Part shown: in pieces, positions 1-7,037 of the stretch | Position numbering within the stretch: the first letter of the stretch is position 1 | How the letters are laid out: each line of letters opens with the position of its first letter | Origin: Niabella agricola | GTDB lineage: Bacteria > Bacteroidota > Bacteroidia > Chitinophagales > Chitinophagaceae | Length of the DNA: 64,000 nucleotides | Assembly: GCF_021538615.1 (NCBI RefSeq) | Contig: NZ_JAJHIZ010000003.1 | Location: forward strand, 3,100,001 to 3,164,000 | Reading direction: 5' to 3' | Position numbers and translations under genes: made by a program | The notes under the pieces: generated by a model | Databases searched by the model: none | What the model was told of the DNA's origin: nothing | Seen by the model: only the letters and a program-made list of their open reading frames with translations

Positions 1-53
1 GCAGAAACGCTGAACAGGCTTACGATTGCTGCAATTAAGATTGTTTTTTTCAT
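1..53 (-). CDS. Start of an exported protein, cut by the window edge
   Basis: Read on the minus strand, an ATG at 53-51 opens a frame that begins MKKTILIAAIVSLFSVSA and runs off the window. This is a typical Sec signal peptide: two lysines, a hydrophobic core, then small residues. Only about 17 codons are visible, so function cannot be assigned. It lies on the same strand as, and just downstream of, the LTXXQ-repeat protein (33-bp gap), so the two may be co-transcribed. Confidence 0.6.
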   Translation of the reverse strand, partial: MKKTILIAAIVSLFSVS

Positions 54-85
54 TTTTTGTTTTTTAAGTTTTAACAGATGCTTGT

Positions 86-778
86 TTATTGTTTAGAAAC
101 ATTCTTACGGGTATAACTCTTCCATTGCTGCCACTGGTCGGCAGTGAGCACATTTTTTTGTTTTTTCCGGAATGCTTTTCTCAGTTCGTCCAAACGGTTC
201 TTTTTTTCCGGATCGGACAGGGTGTGGTCCTGCCGGATGGACCGGGCTTGTTCTCTAAATGCGTGCTGCAGATCTTTCATTTTTTGCTGCTGATCGGCTG
301 AAAGCTTTAACTGAGGATCAGGCTTATCGGTTGTGCGGGACAGCTGATTATGATCCCTGTCAGGGCCATTGGCGGTATCACGCTGGTTGACAGTAATCAG
401 TTGTTGTTTTGAGTTTTTTCGTCCGGAGGCCTCGTTTTCCCAGATTTTCTGCTGTTCCGGTGTTAACAGGGCATTGCGTTTCTGACCCAACTGTTGCTTC
501 AGTGCCTGTAACTTTTTCTTTTTTTCTGCCGGGGTGAGGGCCTCGTCCTTGCGTACGGCAGCAACTGCCGCCTTCCCCTCTTTTTGTAAAGCGATCAGCT
601 GGCTTTTCTGATCCGCGGTCAATTTTAGTTTTTGATACACATCATACTGTTCCCGTTTGGTTTCAGTACGCTGAATCCCTTTATTGGGCCGGGATGGGAT
701 CTCCTGTGCGGCTGCAATTACTGTTACAAACAGCAAACCGGCAAAAAAAACGGGTTTTATGTTCAATGGCGGACGCAT
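86..778 (-). CDS. Exported protein with two LTXXQ/Spy-like repeats
   Basis: A 230-residue protein with an N-terminal signal peptide ending in a VIAAAQ-type cleavage site, so it is predicted to be periplasmic. The mature part contains two copies of a charged helical module of about 60 residues, at roughly 50-112 and 158-220. Each copy opens with an L(T/S)ADQ motif, has a central L(T/S)xxEKK segment, and ends with LT(P/A)(E/D)Q followed by a Trp. This resembles the LTXXQ motif of Spy/CpxP periplasmic chaperones, although here the module is duplicated and joined by a polar linker of about 45 residues rich in Asn, Asp and Gln. A role in envelope stress or chaperoning is inferred from family resemblance only. 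The following gene on the strand also begins with a signal peptide. Confidence 0.75.
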   Translation of the reverse strand: MRPPLNIKPVFFAGLLFVTVIAAAQEIPSRPNKGIQRTETKREQYDVYQKLKLTADQKSQLIALQKEGKAAVAAVRKDEALTPAEKKKKLQALKQQLGQKRNALLTPEQQKIWENEASGRKNSKQQLITVNQRDTANGPDRDHNQLSRTTDKPDPQLKLSADQQQKMKDLQHAFREQARSIRQDHTLSDPEKKNRLDELRKAFRKKQKNVLTADQWQQWKSYTRKNVSKQ

Positions 779-924
779 TTATTTTTTCTTAGATGGGTTT
801 TTGGAAAAATACCTTCTGGGGTGGCGTTAAAATTTTATAAACAGGTGTTGGACCGCATTTTTACACAAAAGTTTAATAGTTACGGAGTGGATTTTGAGGA
901 AGCGGAAGCTAAATTTGCGCACGC

Positions 925-1764
925 ATGAACCGGAGGAAATTTTTAAAATACGGGGGTATCCTGGGTGGGGCCGGACTGCTTACAGGATTGTATACCTGGC
1001 AGGTAGAGCCGTTCTGGCTGGAATTTACGCGGGTGCCCATGCGGGTCAAGAACCTGCCTCCGGCCCTGGCCGGCAAAACCCTGATGCAGATCAGCGATAT
1101 CCATATCGGGGAGCGCTCCCGGGATCGCTACCTGAAGGATGCATTTATAAAAGCCGCCGGCTATCAGCCCGACTTTGTTGTTTATACCGGTGATTTTGTC
1201 ACCTATAGCGAACCCCGCCAGATGGATCAGTTGCATAAGCTGATGCAGCATGCTCCCCGCGGCCGTTTGGGAACTGCGGCTATTTTGGGTAACCATGACT
1301 ATGGCGACAACTGGAAAGACAGTGCCCTGGCAAATAAGATTGAAGACTTGCTCAACAGCCACCAATTGCCGGTTTTGAGAAATGCGCAACAACATTTTTC
1401 CGGACTCAATTTTATTGGCATCGATGACAAGTGGGGTACCAACTTTTATCCGGAAAAGGCAATGCAGCATTGGAACCGGGAGGCTGCAACGGTGGTTTTA
1501 TGCCATAACCCCGATGTGCTGGATATGCCGGTCTGGAATGGCTACGATGGCTGGGTGATCAGCGGGCATACACACGGCGGGCAATGCAAACCGCCGTTTC
1601 TGCCGCCGCCGCTGCTGCCTGTGAAAAATAAACGGTATGCTTCCGGAAAAATTGATTTTGAGGATGGCCGGTCTCTTTATATTAACCGCGCCCTGGGCTT
1701 TACCTGGCAGGTGCGATTTAATGTGCGGCCGGAGATCACCATTTTCCAGCTGGAACCAGCTTGA
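925..1764 (+). CDS. Metallophosphoesterase, YaeI-like, with twin-arginine signal
   Basis: A 279-residue calcineurin-like phosphoesterase. The N-terminus carries a twin-arginine type leader (MNRRKFLKYGG followed by a hydrophobic glycine-rich stretch), so it is probably exported by Tat or anchored in the membrane. The dinuclear-metal motifs are in the normal order: SDIHIG near residue 58, a GDF motif near 91, GNHD near 127, a CHNPD segment near 193, and GHTHGGQ near 214. This arrangement matches the YaeI/YkuE group, which in other bacteria acts on UDP-2,3-diacylglucosamine or phospholipids. Substrate is not determined here. It stands alone, between a minus-strand gene and a 150-bp gap before the next plus-strand gene. 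Confidence 0.85.
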   Translation: MNRRKFLKYGGILGGAGLLTGLYTWQVEPFWLEFTRVPMRVKNLPPALAGKTLMQISDIHIGERSRDRYLKDAFIKAAGYQPDFVVYTGDFVTYSEPRQMDQLHKLMQHAPRGRLGTAAILGNHDYGDNWKDSALANKIEDLLNSHQLPVLRNAQQHFSGLNFIGIDDKWGTNFYPEKAMQHWNREAATVVLCHNPDVLDMPVWNGYDGWVISGHTHGGQCKPPFLPPPLLPVKNKRYASGKIDFEDGRSLYINRALGFTWQVRFNVRPEITIFQLEPA

Positions 1765-1915
1765 TCAGTAGTTACAGCCCTTGTAACCGGACCGGAGCAC
1801 GCAAAACAATTGCGCCTTGATCACAGCGTTCTTATTGATGGTCAGGTGTATAGATTTAAAACAATGTAATGTTACATTCCGAGGCCTTTTTACGTTAAAC
1901 GCATAAATAACGCGT

Positions 1916-2581
1916 ATGAAAATTGGCTGCTGTATGGTCCTGCTGCTTTTTTATATAACCGGCTTGGCCCAGGAGCGAACCGACCCAGGAACTGGTATAA
2001 AGCTCAACCTGACAGCGGCGGCATCAGTTTTTGATTTTCCAACCCTACAGCTGGGTGTTGAGCAATACCTGGCAAACGACTTTAGCCTTTTTGCAGAGGC
2101 AGGGTACCAGTGCTACTCGTTCTTACCGCGGGATACCGCGTTTATAAAAGAAAAAGGGCTTAGAACCAATATGGAGATACGTAAATATCTGAAAGAAAAA
2201 TCCCGTGGCAGAAAATTTTACGTGGGGGCTGCGCTATTTTACCGGGGTAATACGGCCAATGACTGGACCTATGACAGCATCATTCCGCGCCAAAGGAGTC
2301 GGCGGCAACCGGAGGTAGATGCTTTCTGGTTTAAGAAGCGCACATTTGGATGCAACATCATTACCGGGTTTGATTTCCTGTTTAAAAAATGGCTGCAGGT
2401 GGAACTGTATGCGGGCATCGGAATTAAAAAGACGGCCACAAAAGAGTTTGAACTGCAGGCAGGCCAGATCACGAATAAAGGAAAGGAAGATGTGATCGGG
2501 GCCATGCTTGCCCAGGACTATATGAGAAACGGATGGGGGCCTAATGCCACACTCGGAGTGCGGATCGGAAGATTTTTTTAG
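1916..2581 (+). CDS. Predicted outer-membrane beta-barrel protein (paralogue 1)
   Basis: A 221-residue protein with a signal peptide ending near GLAQ, followed by alternating amphipathic strands and ending in the aromatic LGVRIGRFF segment typical of a barrel closing strand. A recognisable stretch, KLNLTAAASVFDFPTLQLG, is shared with the next gene (KLNLAAAADEISFPTIRLA), as are the following EYGL/EQYL strand, a KEKGLRTNMEIRKY-like segment, and the C-terminal strand. The two genes are therefore tandem paralogues. No enzymatic motif is visible. It belongs to the broad class of small Bacteroidota outer-membrane barrels of unknown function; the 120-bp gap to its paralogue allows either shared or separate transcription. 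Confidence 0.7.
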   Translation: MKIGCCMVLLLFYITGLAQERTDPGTGIKLNLTAAASVFDFPTLQLGVEQYLANDFSLFAEAGYQCYSFLPRDTAFIKEKGLRTNMEIRKYLKEKSRGRKFYVGAALFYRGNTANDWTYDSIIPRQRSRRQPEVDAFWFKKRTFGCNIITGFDFLFKKWLQVELYAGIGIKKTATKEFELQAGQITNKGKEDVIGAMLAQDYMRNGWGPNATLGVRIGRFF

Positions 2582-2701
2582 TCTTACAAAGGAAAATATT
2601 TTAAAATTTGATACTTGTTCCTTACATGCTGCGGCTGTACGTATAAAGAACAATGCCGGATTTGCTGTTTAAAGCTGGGATGATTTCCAAAAAAACTGTT
2701 T

Positions 2702-3445
2702 ATGAAAAAACTTGCCTGTTTATTATTTGTTGTCGTTTGTTGTTCCTTAAAGAGTGTGAGCGCCCAGGAGGTACCACAAAAGTACCGGACCGCGCTAAAA
2801 TTGAATTTGGCCGCAGCTGCTGATGAAATTTCTTTTCCAACGATCCGACTGGCGCTGGAGTACGCAATGAGCCGGAGGGTATCACTTTCGGGGGAATTGG
2901 GGTACCAGTTTTATTCAATTGAGGGCTATGCTGCCGATCCTGGATTTGCAAAAGAAAAAGGAATAAAGGCCAATATTGAGCTGCGACGGTATGCCCGCAG
3001 ATCCCGTAGCGGGAATATATATCCCTCGCTTGCCGGTTTTTATACCGGGTTGAATTTTTTGTATGCGCAAAACCGGCGCAATTTTACAGCATACTATTAT
3101 AAGAAAAGCAGCAGTGAGGAATATACAGACCGGTTTTATGCCCGGAAAACCATCACGGGATTAAATTTCGTTTTAGGGTATCAACTGCTGGTCAGCTACC
3201 CTACTTCATTAAAACCGGGTAAAACCCGTAAGTCTGAGCGGCTGCTTTTGGATCTTTATGGAAGCCTGGGACCGGCCTACCGGAATAATAAAAATTATAA
3301 CCGGGAGTACAATGCCGCGTCTGACTCGTTACTGCGGTCAAGGCATCCGAATGTTTTTGACGGAATACGGAACTCGTATCTCGAAGAAAACAGCCACGTC
3401 ACGTTTCGCCCGGCATTGGGTATCCGGATCGGGTACCGGTTATAG
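2702..3445 (+). CDS. Predicted outer-membrane beta-barrel protein (paralogue 2)
   Basis: A 247-residue protein with signal peptide (cleavage near SVSAQE) and a C-terminal strand ending in GIRIGYRL, both features of an outer-membrane barrel. It is a diverged tandem paralogue of the preceding gene: the N-terminal strand pair, the KEKGIKANIELRRY segment and the C-terminal closing strand correspond, whereas the central loops differ in length and sequence. Its stop lies 11 bp from the stop of the convergent minus-strand nucleotidase gene. Function unknown. Confidence 0.7.
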   Translation: MKKLACLLFVVVCCSLKSVSAQEVPQKYRTALKLNLAAAADEISFPTIRLALEYAMSRRVSLSGELGYQFYSIEGYAADPGFAKEKGIKANIELRRYARRSRSGNIYPSLAGFYTGLNFLYAQNRRNFTAYYYKKSSSEEYTDRFYARKTITGLNFVLGYQLLVSYPTSLKPGKTRKSERLLLDLYGSLGPAYRNNKNYNREYNAASDSLLRSRHPNVFDGIRNSYLEENSHVTFRPALGIRIGYRL

Positions 3446-3456
3446 TTAGGCCGATA

Positions 3457-4152
3457 TTAGAAAATAGCTTCCAGTTCCTTTAACGCGTAAACAGTATAGG
3501 TGGGTTTAAAATCCGGAAATTTATTGACATGGTTGATGTATACCTGGTCCAATCCCGCATTGGCAGCGCCCATAATATCGGCCTCCAGGTCATCACCCAG
3601 CATGATGCTTTCGTTTCTCCCTGCCCCGGTTGCCGCCAGTGCAAAATCAAAGATGGCTTTATTGGGCTTTAAACTGTTGGAGCCTTCGGAAGTGACCACT
3701 TTATCAAAATAGTGATTGATCTTCGAATTGTTGATCTTATGATGCTGTACATCTTCAAACCCGTTGGTGATCAGGTGGAGCCGGTAATTTTTGGATGTAA
3801 GGTATTCCAGGATTTCCACGGCATGGGGAAAGAGCATGTTGCGGGTAGGCAGCATTTCTAAAAAACGCTGACTCATTTCCTTGGCCAGTACTTCATCCCC
3901 TATTTTAAAATCGAGCAGCGACAACTGCATCCGCTTTACACGAAGGTCGGCCTGTTTGATAAAACCGTTCCGGTACCGGGCCCACAGCTTTGTATTATGC
4001 CCCAGGTACTGCCGGTAGAAGCGTTCGAAATCGTCAACGCCTCTGTCTTCAAGCTTTAATGTTTCATACAGGTCCTGCAAGGTCAGTTTCGCATTGGCAT
4101 CAAAATCCCACAAAGTATGATCCAGGTCGAAAAAAAGATGTTTGTACTTCAT
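3457..4152 (-). CDS. YjjG-family noncanonical pyrimidine nucleotidase (HAD superfamily)
   Basis: A 231-residue HAD hydrolase. The ATG at 4152 is preferred because the conserved nucleophile motif FFDLDHTLWDFDAN follows only five residues later; a longer frame upstream adds residues without family likeness. Motif I is DLDHT (nucleophile and acid/base Asp), motif II lies in ITNG near residue 125, and motif IV is GDDLEADIMGA near residue 188. The WDFDAN segment and the VVTSEGSNSLKPNKAIF region match the YjjG/YfnB group, which dephosphorylates noncanonical pyrimidine nucleotides such as dUMP and 5-halo derivatives and thereby keeps them out of DNA. Cytoplasmic; no operon partner is apparent. Confidence 0.85.
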   Translation of the reverse strand: MKYKHLFFDLDHTLWDFDANAKLTLQDLYETLKLEDRGVDDFERFYRQYLGHNTKLWARYRNGFIKQADLRVKRMQLSLLDFKIGDEVLAKEMSQRFLEMLPTRNMLFPHAVEILEYLTSKNYRLHLITNGFEDVQHHKINNSKINHYFDKVVTSEGSNSLKPNKAIFDFALAATGAGRNESIMLGDDLEADIMGAANAGLDQVYINHVNKFPDFKPTYTVYALKELEAIF

Positions 4153-4296
4153 GCCTGCAAGATACGAAAATGACCATCGCCGTTCGGCCGGCATCTATGT
4201 CATTCACATGAACTTCCAAACAGGAACAGACCCCGGTAATGGGTTACATCTTGCCAATGACAGATTGTATTGTTTATTGAAAACCAATTATAGTTT

Positions 4297-4394
4297 CGTC
4301 ATGCCGAGCGCATCCCGCAACAGCGGGAGTAGTCGAGGCATCTCTGTGATACCGGACTGCCCGAAGGGACCTTTCGGCTTCCCTGCCAATGACG
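4297..4394. repeat. Palindromic REP/MITE-like dispersed repeat next to IS110
   Basis: About 98 bp bounded by the short inverted ends CGTCAT (4297) and ATGACG (4394). Inside are further hairpins: CCCGC-AACA-GCGGG and a CCGAAGG/CCTTTCGG palindrome, plus an ATGCCGAGCG...GAGGCAT arrangement. A related sequence in the opposite orientation (GGCATGACG end) occurs at 30717-30785. It carries no open frame. The sequence type resembles the short palindromic repeats scattered between genes in Bacteroidota genomes. Its right end sits 2 bp before the stop codon of the IS110 transposase. Confidence 0.65.
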
Positions 4395-4396
4395 TA

Positions 4397-5719
4397 TTAT
4401 TTAAGCGATTGTATTTCAACGAACTTCATTCCATATTTTAAAGCCATTTTTTGTAAATATTTCTGTTCTCTTTCTTTGAGTTGTTGTTCATACTTATGAA
4501 TGCCTTGCTCTATATATTGAGCTCCTTTTGTTAATAAATTATAGAATGCAGTAGCTATTTTTCTTGCCCCGGCTTTTATTGCTATGCGCGCCTCTTTTCT
4601 ACTCTTTAGTTTCCTGATAAAGGCTCCAATAGCTATATACTTACTATTAAGCAAGGCCTGAGCTACTTCGCGGAAGGTTTGGCCTGCATTGGAGTGATTC
4701 TTCATTTTCGACTTCCTGCTTTTAGAACCGCTCTGGTTATGACCGGGACAAAGACCGCACCAGCTCACAAAATGCTTTACCGTTGGAAACCGGCTCATAT
4801 CTGCCCCCACTTCTCCCAGTAGCTTTAGTAGTGTATAATCAGTGATGCCAGGAATGCAATTGGCATCTACGCCATAAATATTTAGTAATTTCTGGTGCAA
4901 ATCGGTTATCATGGGTTTATGATGCCGTACCGGTTTGGCTTTATACTCACTTGCTACAAACTGTCTACCCTGCTCCAAATCACCTAGCAATGCTTCAATA
5001 CGCTTATCAATACGCAGGAGTTGTTTTTGGTGCACCTTCCAAAGAATTAAATTTTGTTCCAGCAGGAATAACCAACTTTCATTGTAATGCCCTTCAAGTG
5101 CGTTTAAAACCGCATCTGCCTTCTTTTCCCGGATGCTTACATGGCAAAGTGCCAGTAATTTTTCTTTATTACGCTCTCCATTGATGATCGCCTCTATCAT
5201 CCGTATACCGCTGGCACCATTAATTTGACAGATTACTTCTGTGAGTTTAATATTCATTAACTCCAATGCCTTTTGCATCTTATTCACATAGGTACTTCCC
5301 ATACCAATAATATCTTCCCGCTCCCGAATCATCATTCGTAACTCTTTTAACTTGCCGGCAGGAATATAACTCTGGCGCACCAGACCGGCACTAAACATTT
5401 TTTGTATCCAACAGGCATCTTTTACATCTGTCTTTCTACCCTTTACCTGCTTTACTTCTTTGGGATTAACCAGGCATACTTCCATGCCCGCTTCTTCCAG
5501 CATCTGGTGCAGGGCTATCCAGTAAATGCCTGTGGCCTCCATACACACCCGCTGTACACCGTTAGCCCTAAGCTCATCGATACATTGCTTATAGCTGCCC
5601 GTAAAAGTCTCATAACTTTTTACGGTAATCCCATCCCAGCAAACAAAGATCTTTTTTGAGCCAATATCTATGGCGGCTGCATTTGCATTTTGTTGCTCAA
5701 ACTCAATTACCTTTGACAT
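4397..5719 (-). CDS. IS110-family DEDD transposase
   Basis: A 440-residue transposase. The N-terminal RuvC-like DEDD domain shows D18 in AIDIGSKK, E61 in CMEATGIYW, and D98 and D101 in KTDVKDA, the four metal-binding acidic positions of the family. A helical, lysine-rich middle follows (about 110-260), then the C-terminal Transposase_20 domain with the IPGI(T) segment near 288 and the conserved serine-containing region SGSKSRKSKMKNHSNAGQ near 340, which supplies the proposed nucleophilic Ser. The gene looks complete, with no stops or missing catalytic residue, so the element may be active. Known relatives (IS621) act as recombinases guided by an RNA encoded in the element's own non-coding end. 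Confidence 0.93.
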   Translation of the reverse strand: MSKVIEFEQQNANAAAIDIGSKKIFVCWDGITVKSYETFTGSYKQCIDELRANGVQRVCMEATGIYWIALHQMLEEAGMEVCLVNPKEVKQVKGRKTDVKDACWIQKMFSAGLVRQSYIPAGKLKELRMMIREREDIIGMGSTYVNKMQKALELMNIKLTEVICQINGASGIRMIEAIINGERNKEKLLALCHVSIREKKADAVLNALEGHYNESWLFLLEQNLILWKVHQKQLLRIDKRIEALLGDLEQGRQFVASEYKAKPVRHHKPMITDLHQKLLNIYGVDANCIPGITDYTLLKLLGEVGADMSRFPTVKHFVSWCGLCPGHNQSGSKSRKSKMKNHSNAGQTFREVAQALLNSKYIAIGAFIRKLKSRKEARIAIKAGARKIATAFYNLLTKGAQYIEQGIHKYEQQLKEREQKYLQKMALKYGMKFVEIQSLK

Positions 5720-5737
5720 AACTATTATCTTTAAAAG

Positions 5738-5912
5738 TTAGAAAATAGCAGGCTACAGCTCAAAGAGGTTCTGAAAAAAGGCAAGCTGCCAAACGGGAAT
5801 ACTGCCTCAACAGTATCACCAAACAATAATGGACCGTTCTTTGAAGCAAAACTCAGGGACAGGTACTTAGACACTAACCGATGTTACTGCTACACTGCTG
5901 TAGCCTGCTTTA
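5738..5912 (-). ncRNA. Candidate IS110 bridge RNA (structured upstream region)
   Basis: The region upstream of the transposase start holds a long-range inverted repeat: GCAGGCTACAGC at 5748-5759 pairs perfectly with GCTGTAGCCTGC at 5897-5908. A second pair, ATTATCTTT (5724-5732) and AAAGATAAT (5916-5924), extends it outward with unequal gaps. The roughly 137 nt between the arms contain smaller hairpins, for example GGCA/TGCC at 5780-5790 and ACTG/CAGT near 5801-5814. Position (upstream, same strand as transposase), size and structure fit the bridge RNA described for IS621. Family knowledge suggests this assignment; the transcript, its loops and its guides are not proven from sequence, and exact ends are estimates. 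Confidence 0.45.
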
Positions 5913-5964
5913 ATCAAAGATAATCCACGTCATAGACCCCAATAATTTTGATCCGCTAATGGTT

Positions 5965-6094
5965 AACTCAAGGTGACGAATGGGTATTTTGTCATTGCCT
6001 CATCGATTTTGTGCTCACAAATAGAGAACTCAGGGTAACTCAGCGCATGTTTGTCATTCCTCATTCGTGGTGCAGCCTGCCTTACATAGATAAT
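5965..6094. repeat. Degenerate direct repeats flanking the IS110 left end
   Basis: Two diverged copies of a 40-45 bp unit lie 62 bp apart: 5965-6005 and 6027-6067, each with AACTCA(A/G)GGT and TTTGTCATT(G)CCTCAT(T)CG. Directly after them, TGCAGCCTGC followed by ATAGATAAT at 6071-6094 repeats the IS-internal TGTAGCCTGC...AAAGATAAT at 5899-5924 in the same orientation. No open frame of note is present between 5934 and 6161. The stretch may hold decayed repeat units or the remnant of an earlier insertion. Confidence 0.45.
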
Positions 6095-6161
6095 ATTATT
6101 ATAACATTAAGGTAATAGTTCTGTTACATGGAATATGGAAATTTGAGAAACATAAATCAGA

Positions 6162-7037
6162 ATGGCCCAACGCCGCATTGAAATAGCTGTTGTATCGGAT
6201 CTGCATCTGGGCACTTATGCAAGCCGGGCAAGAGAGTTTACTGCTTATCTAAAGAGTATTGATCCGCGGGTGCTGATCTTAAACGGTGATATTATTGACG
6301 GATGGCAATTTAGTAAACGGTATTTTCCTCCCGATCATATTTCTGCGATCAAGGAGGTGTTTAACAAACTTTCGACGGGAACCCGGGTGATCTATATCAC
6401 AGGTAATCACGATGATTGCATGCGCCGTTACTCCGACCTGGAACTTGGTAATTTTTTGCTTACTGATAAAGTGGTGATCGAGATCAATGGTAAAAAAGTA
6501 TGGATCTTTCACGGGGACGTGTTTGATCATACCACCACGCGGCAGGCCCGCTTCTGGGGAAAGCTTGGAAGCAACGGTTATGCCACGTTATTGGTGTTTA
6601 ACAAATGTATGAATGCGGTGTCTCATTTTTTTGGAAAAGAAAAGCTGTCGCTTTCCCGTAAGATCATGGAGCAGTTTAATAAGCGCATTGTAAACATTGA
6701 TGCATTCGAAACTAAAATAGCAGCCCTGGCGATTGAGAAAAAATTTGATACGGTTATTTGCGGCCACATTCACCAGCCACAGAAAAAAGAAATGCGCACG
6801 GAAAAAGGGAAGGTCGATTATCTCAATTCCGGCGACTGGATGGAGCATATGACTGCGCTCGAATACTACGATAATCAATGGCGCTTGTATACCTATGATG
6901 AAAAAGAAATGAAAACAGAGCGCGCTGTAAAGGAGAAACCCAATGCAACCGTGCTGACCAACGAGATCGCTTTTTATTTACACGCATTATCCGATACGAA
7001 CAATGAAAATTTTCTACGCCGTTCAGGCTACCGGTAA
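6162..7037 (+). CDS. UDP-2,3-diacylglucosamine diphosphatase-like metallophosphatase
   Basis: A 291-residue cytoplasmic calcineurin-like phosphoesterase. Metal-binding motifs appear in order: SDLHLG near residue 12, GDIIDGW near 43, GNHDD near 81, HGDVFDH near 113 and CGHIHQP near 203. The spacing and the FGK/NKR helical insert between the fourth and fifth motifs match the LpxH-like proteins of Bacteroidota annotated as UDP-2,3-diacylglucosamine diphosphatases, which cleave the pyrophosphate in lipid A synthesis. Whether this copy is the housekeeping LpxH is not shown. The last 35 bp overlap the start of the downstream glycosyltransferase gene, so the two are almost certainly translationally coupled, which suggests a joint envelope-glycolipid role. 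Confidence 0.8.
   Translation: MAQRRIEIAVVSDLHLGTYASRAREFTAYLKSIDPRVLILNGDIIDGWQFSKRYFPPDHISAIKEVFNKLSTGTRVIYITGNHDDCMRRYSDLELGNFLLTDKVVIEINGKKVWIFHGDVFDHTTTRQARFWGKLGSNGYATLLVFNKCMNAVSHFFGKEKLSLSRKIMEQFNKRIVNIDAFETKIAALAIEKKFDTVICGHIHQPQKKEMRTEKGKVDYLNSGDWMEHMTALEYYDNQWRLYTYDEKEMKTERAVKEKPNATVLTNEIAFYLHALSDTNNENFLRRSGYR

Larger units (their letters stand above)
4389..5933 (-). mobile_element. IS110-family insertion sequence (ends provisional)
   Basis: The element contains one DEDD transposase gene on the minus strand and a non-coding region of about 210 bp upstream of it. Its ends are provisional: ATGACGTATTATTT at 4389 and, in inverted orientation, ATAATCCACGTCAT ending at 5933 form a mirrored pair just outside the coding and non-coding parts. 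That gives 1545 bp, within the usual IS110 size. IS110 elements normally lack long terminal inverted repeats and make no or minimal target duplication, so the ends cannot be fixed from one copy. Downstream it abuts a palindromic repeat, a known type of IS110 target. Confidence 0.7.

Noticed and set aside
943..1470. Long open frame on the minus strand opposite the metallophosphoesterase
   Set aside because: It lies wholly opposite a gene with clear catalytic motifs and has no family likeness or start signal.
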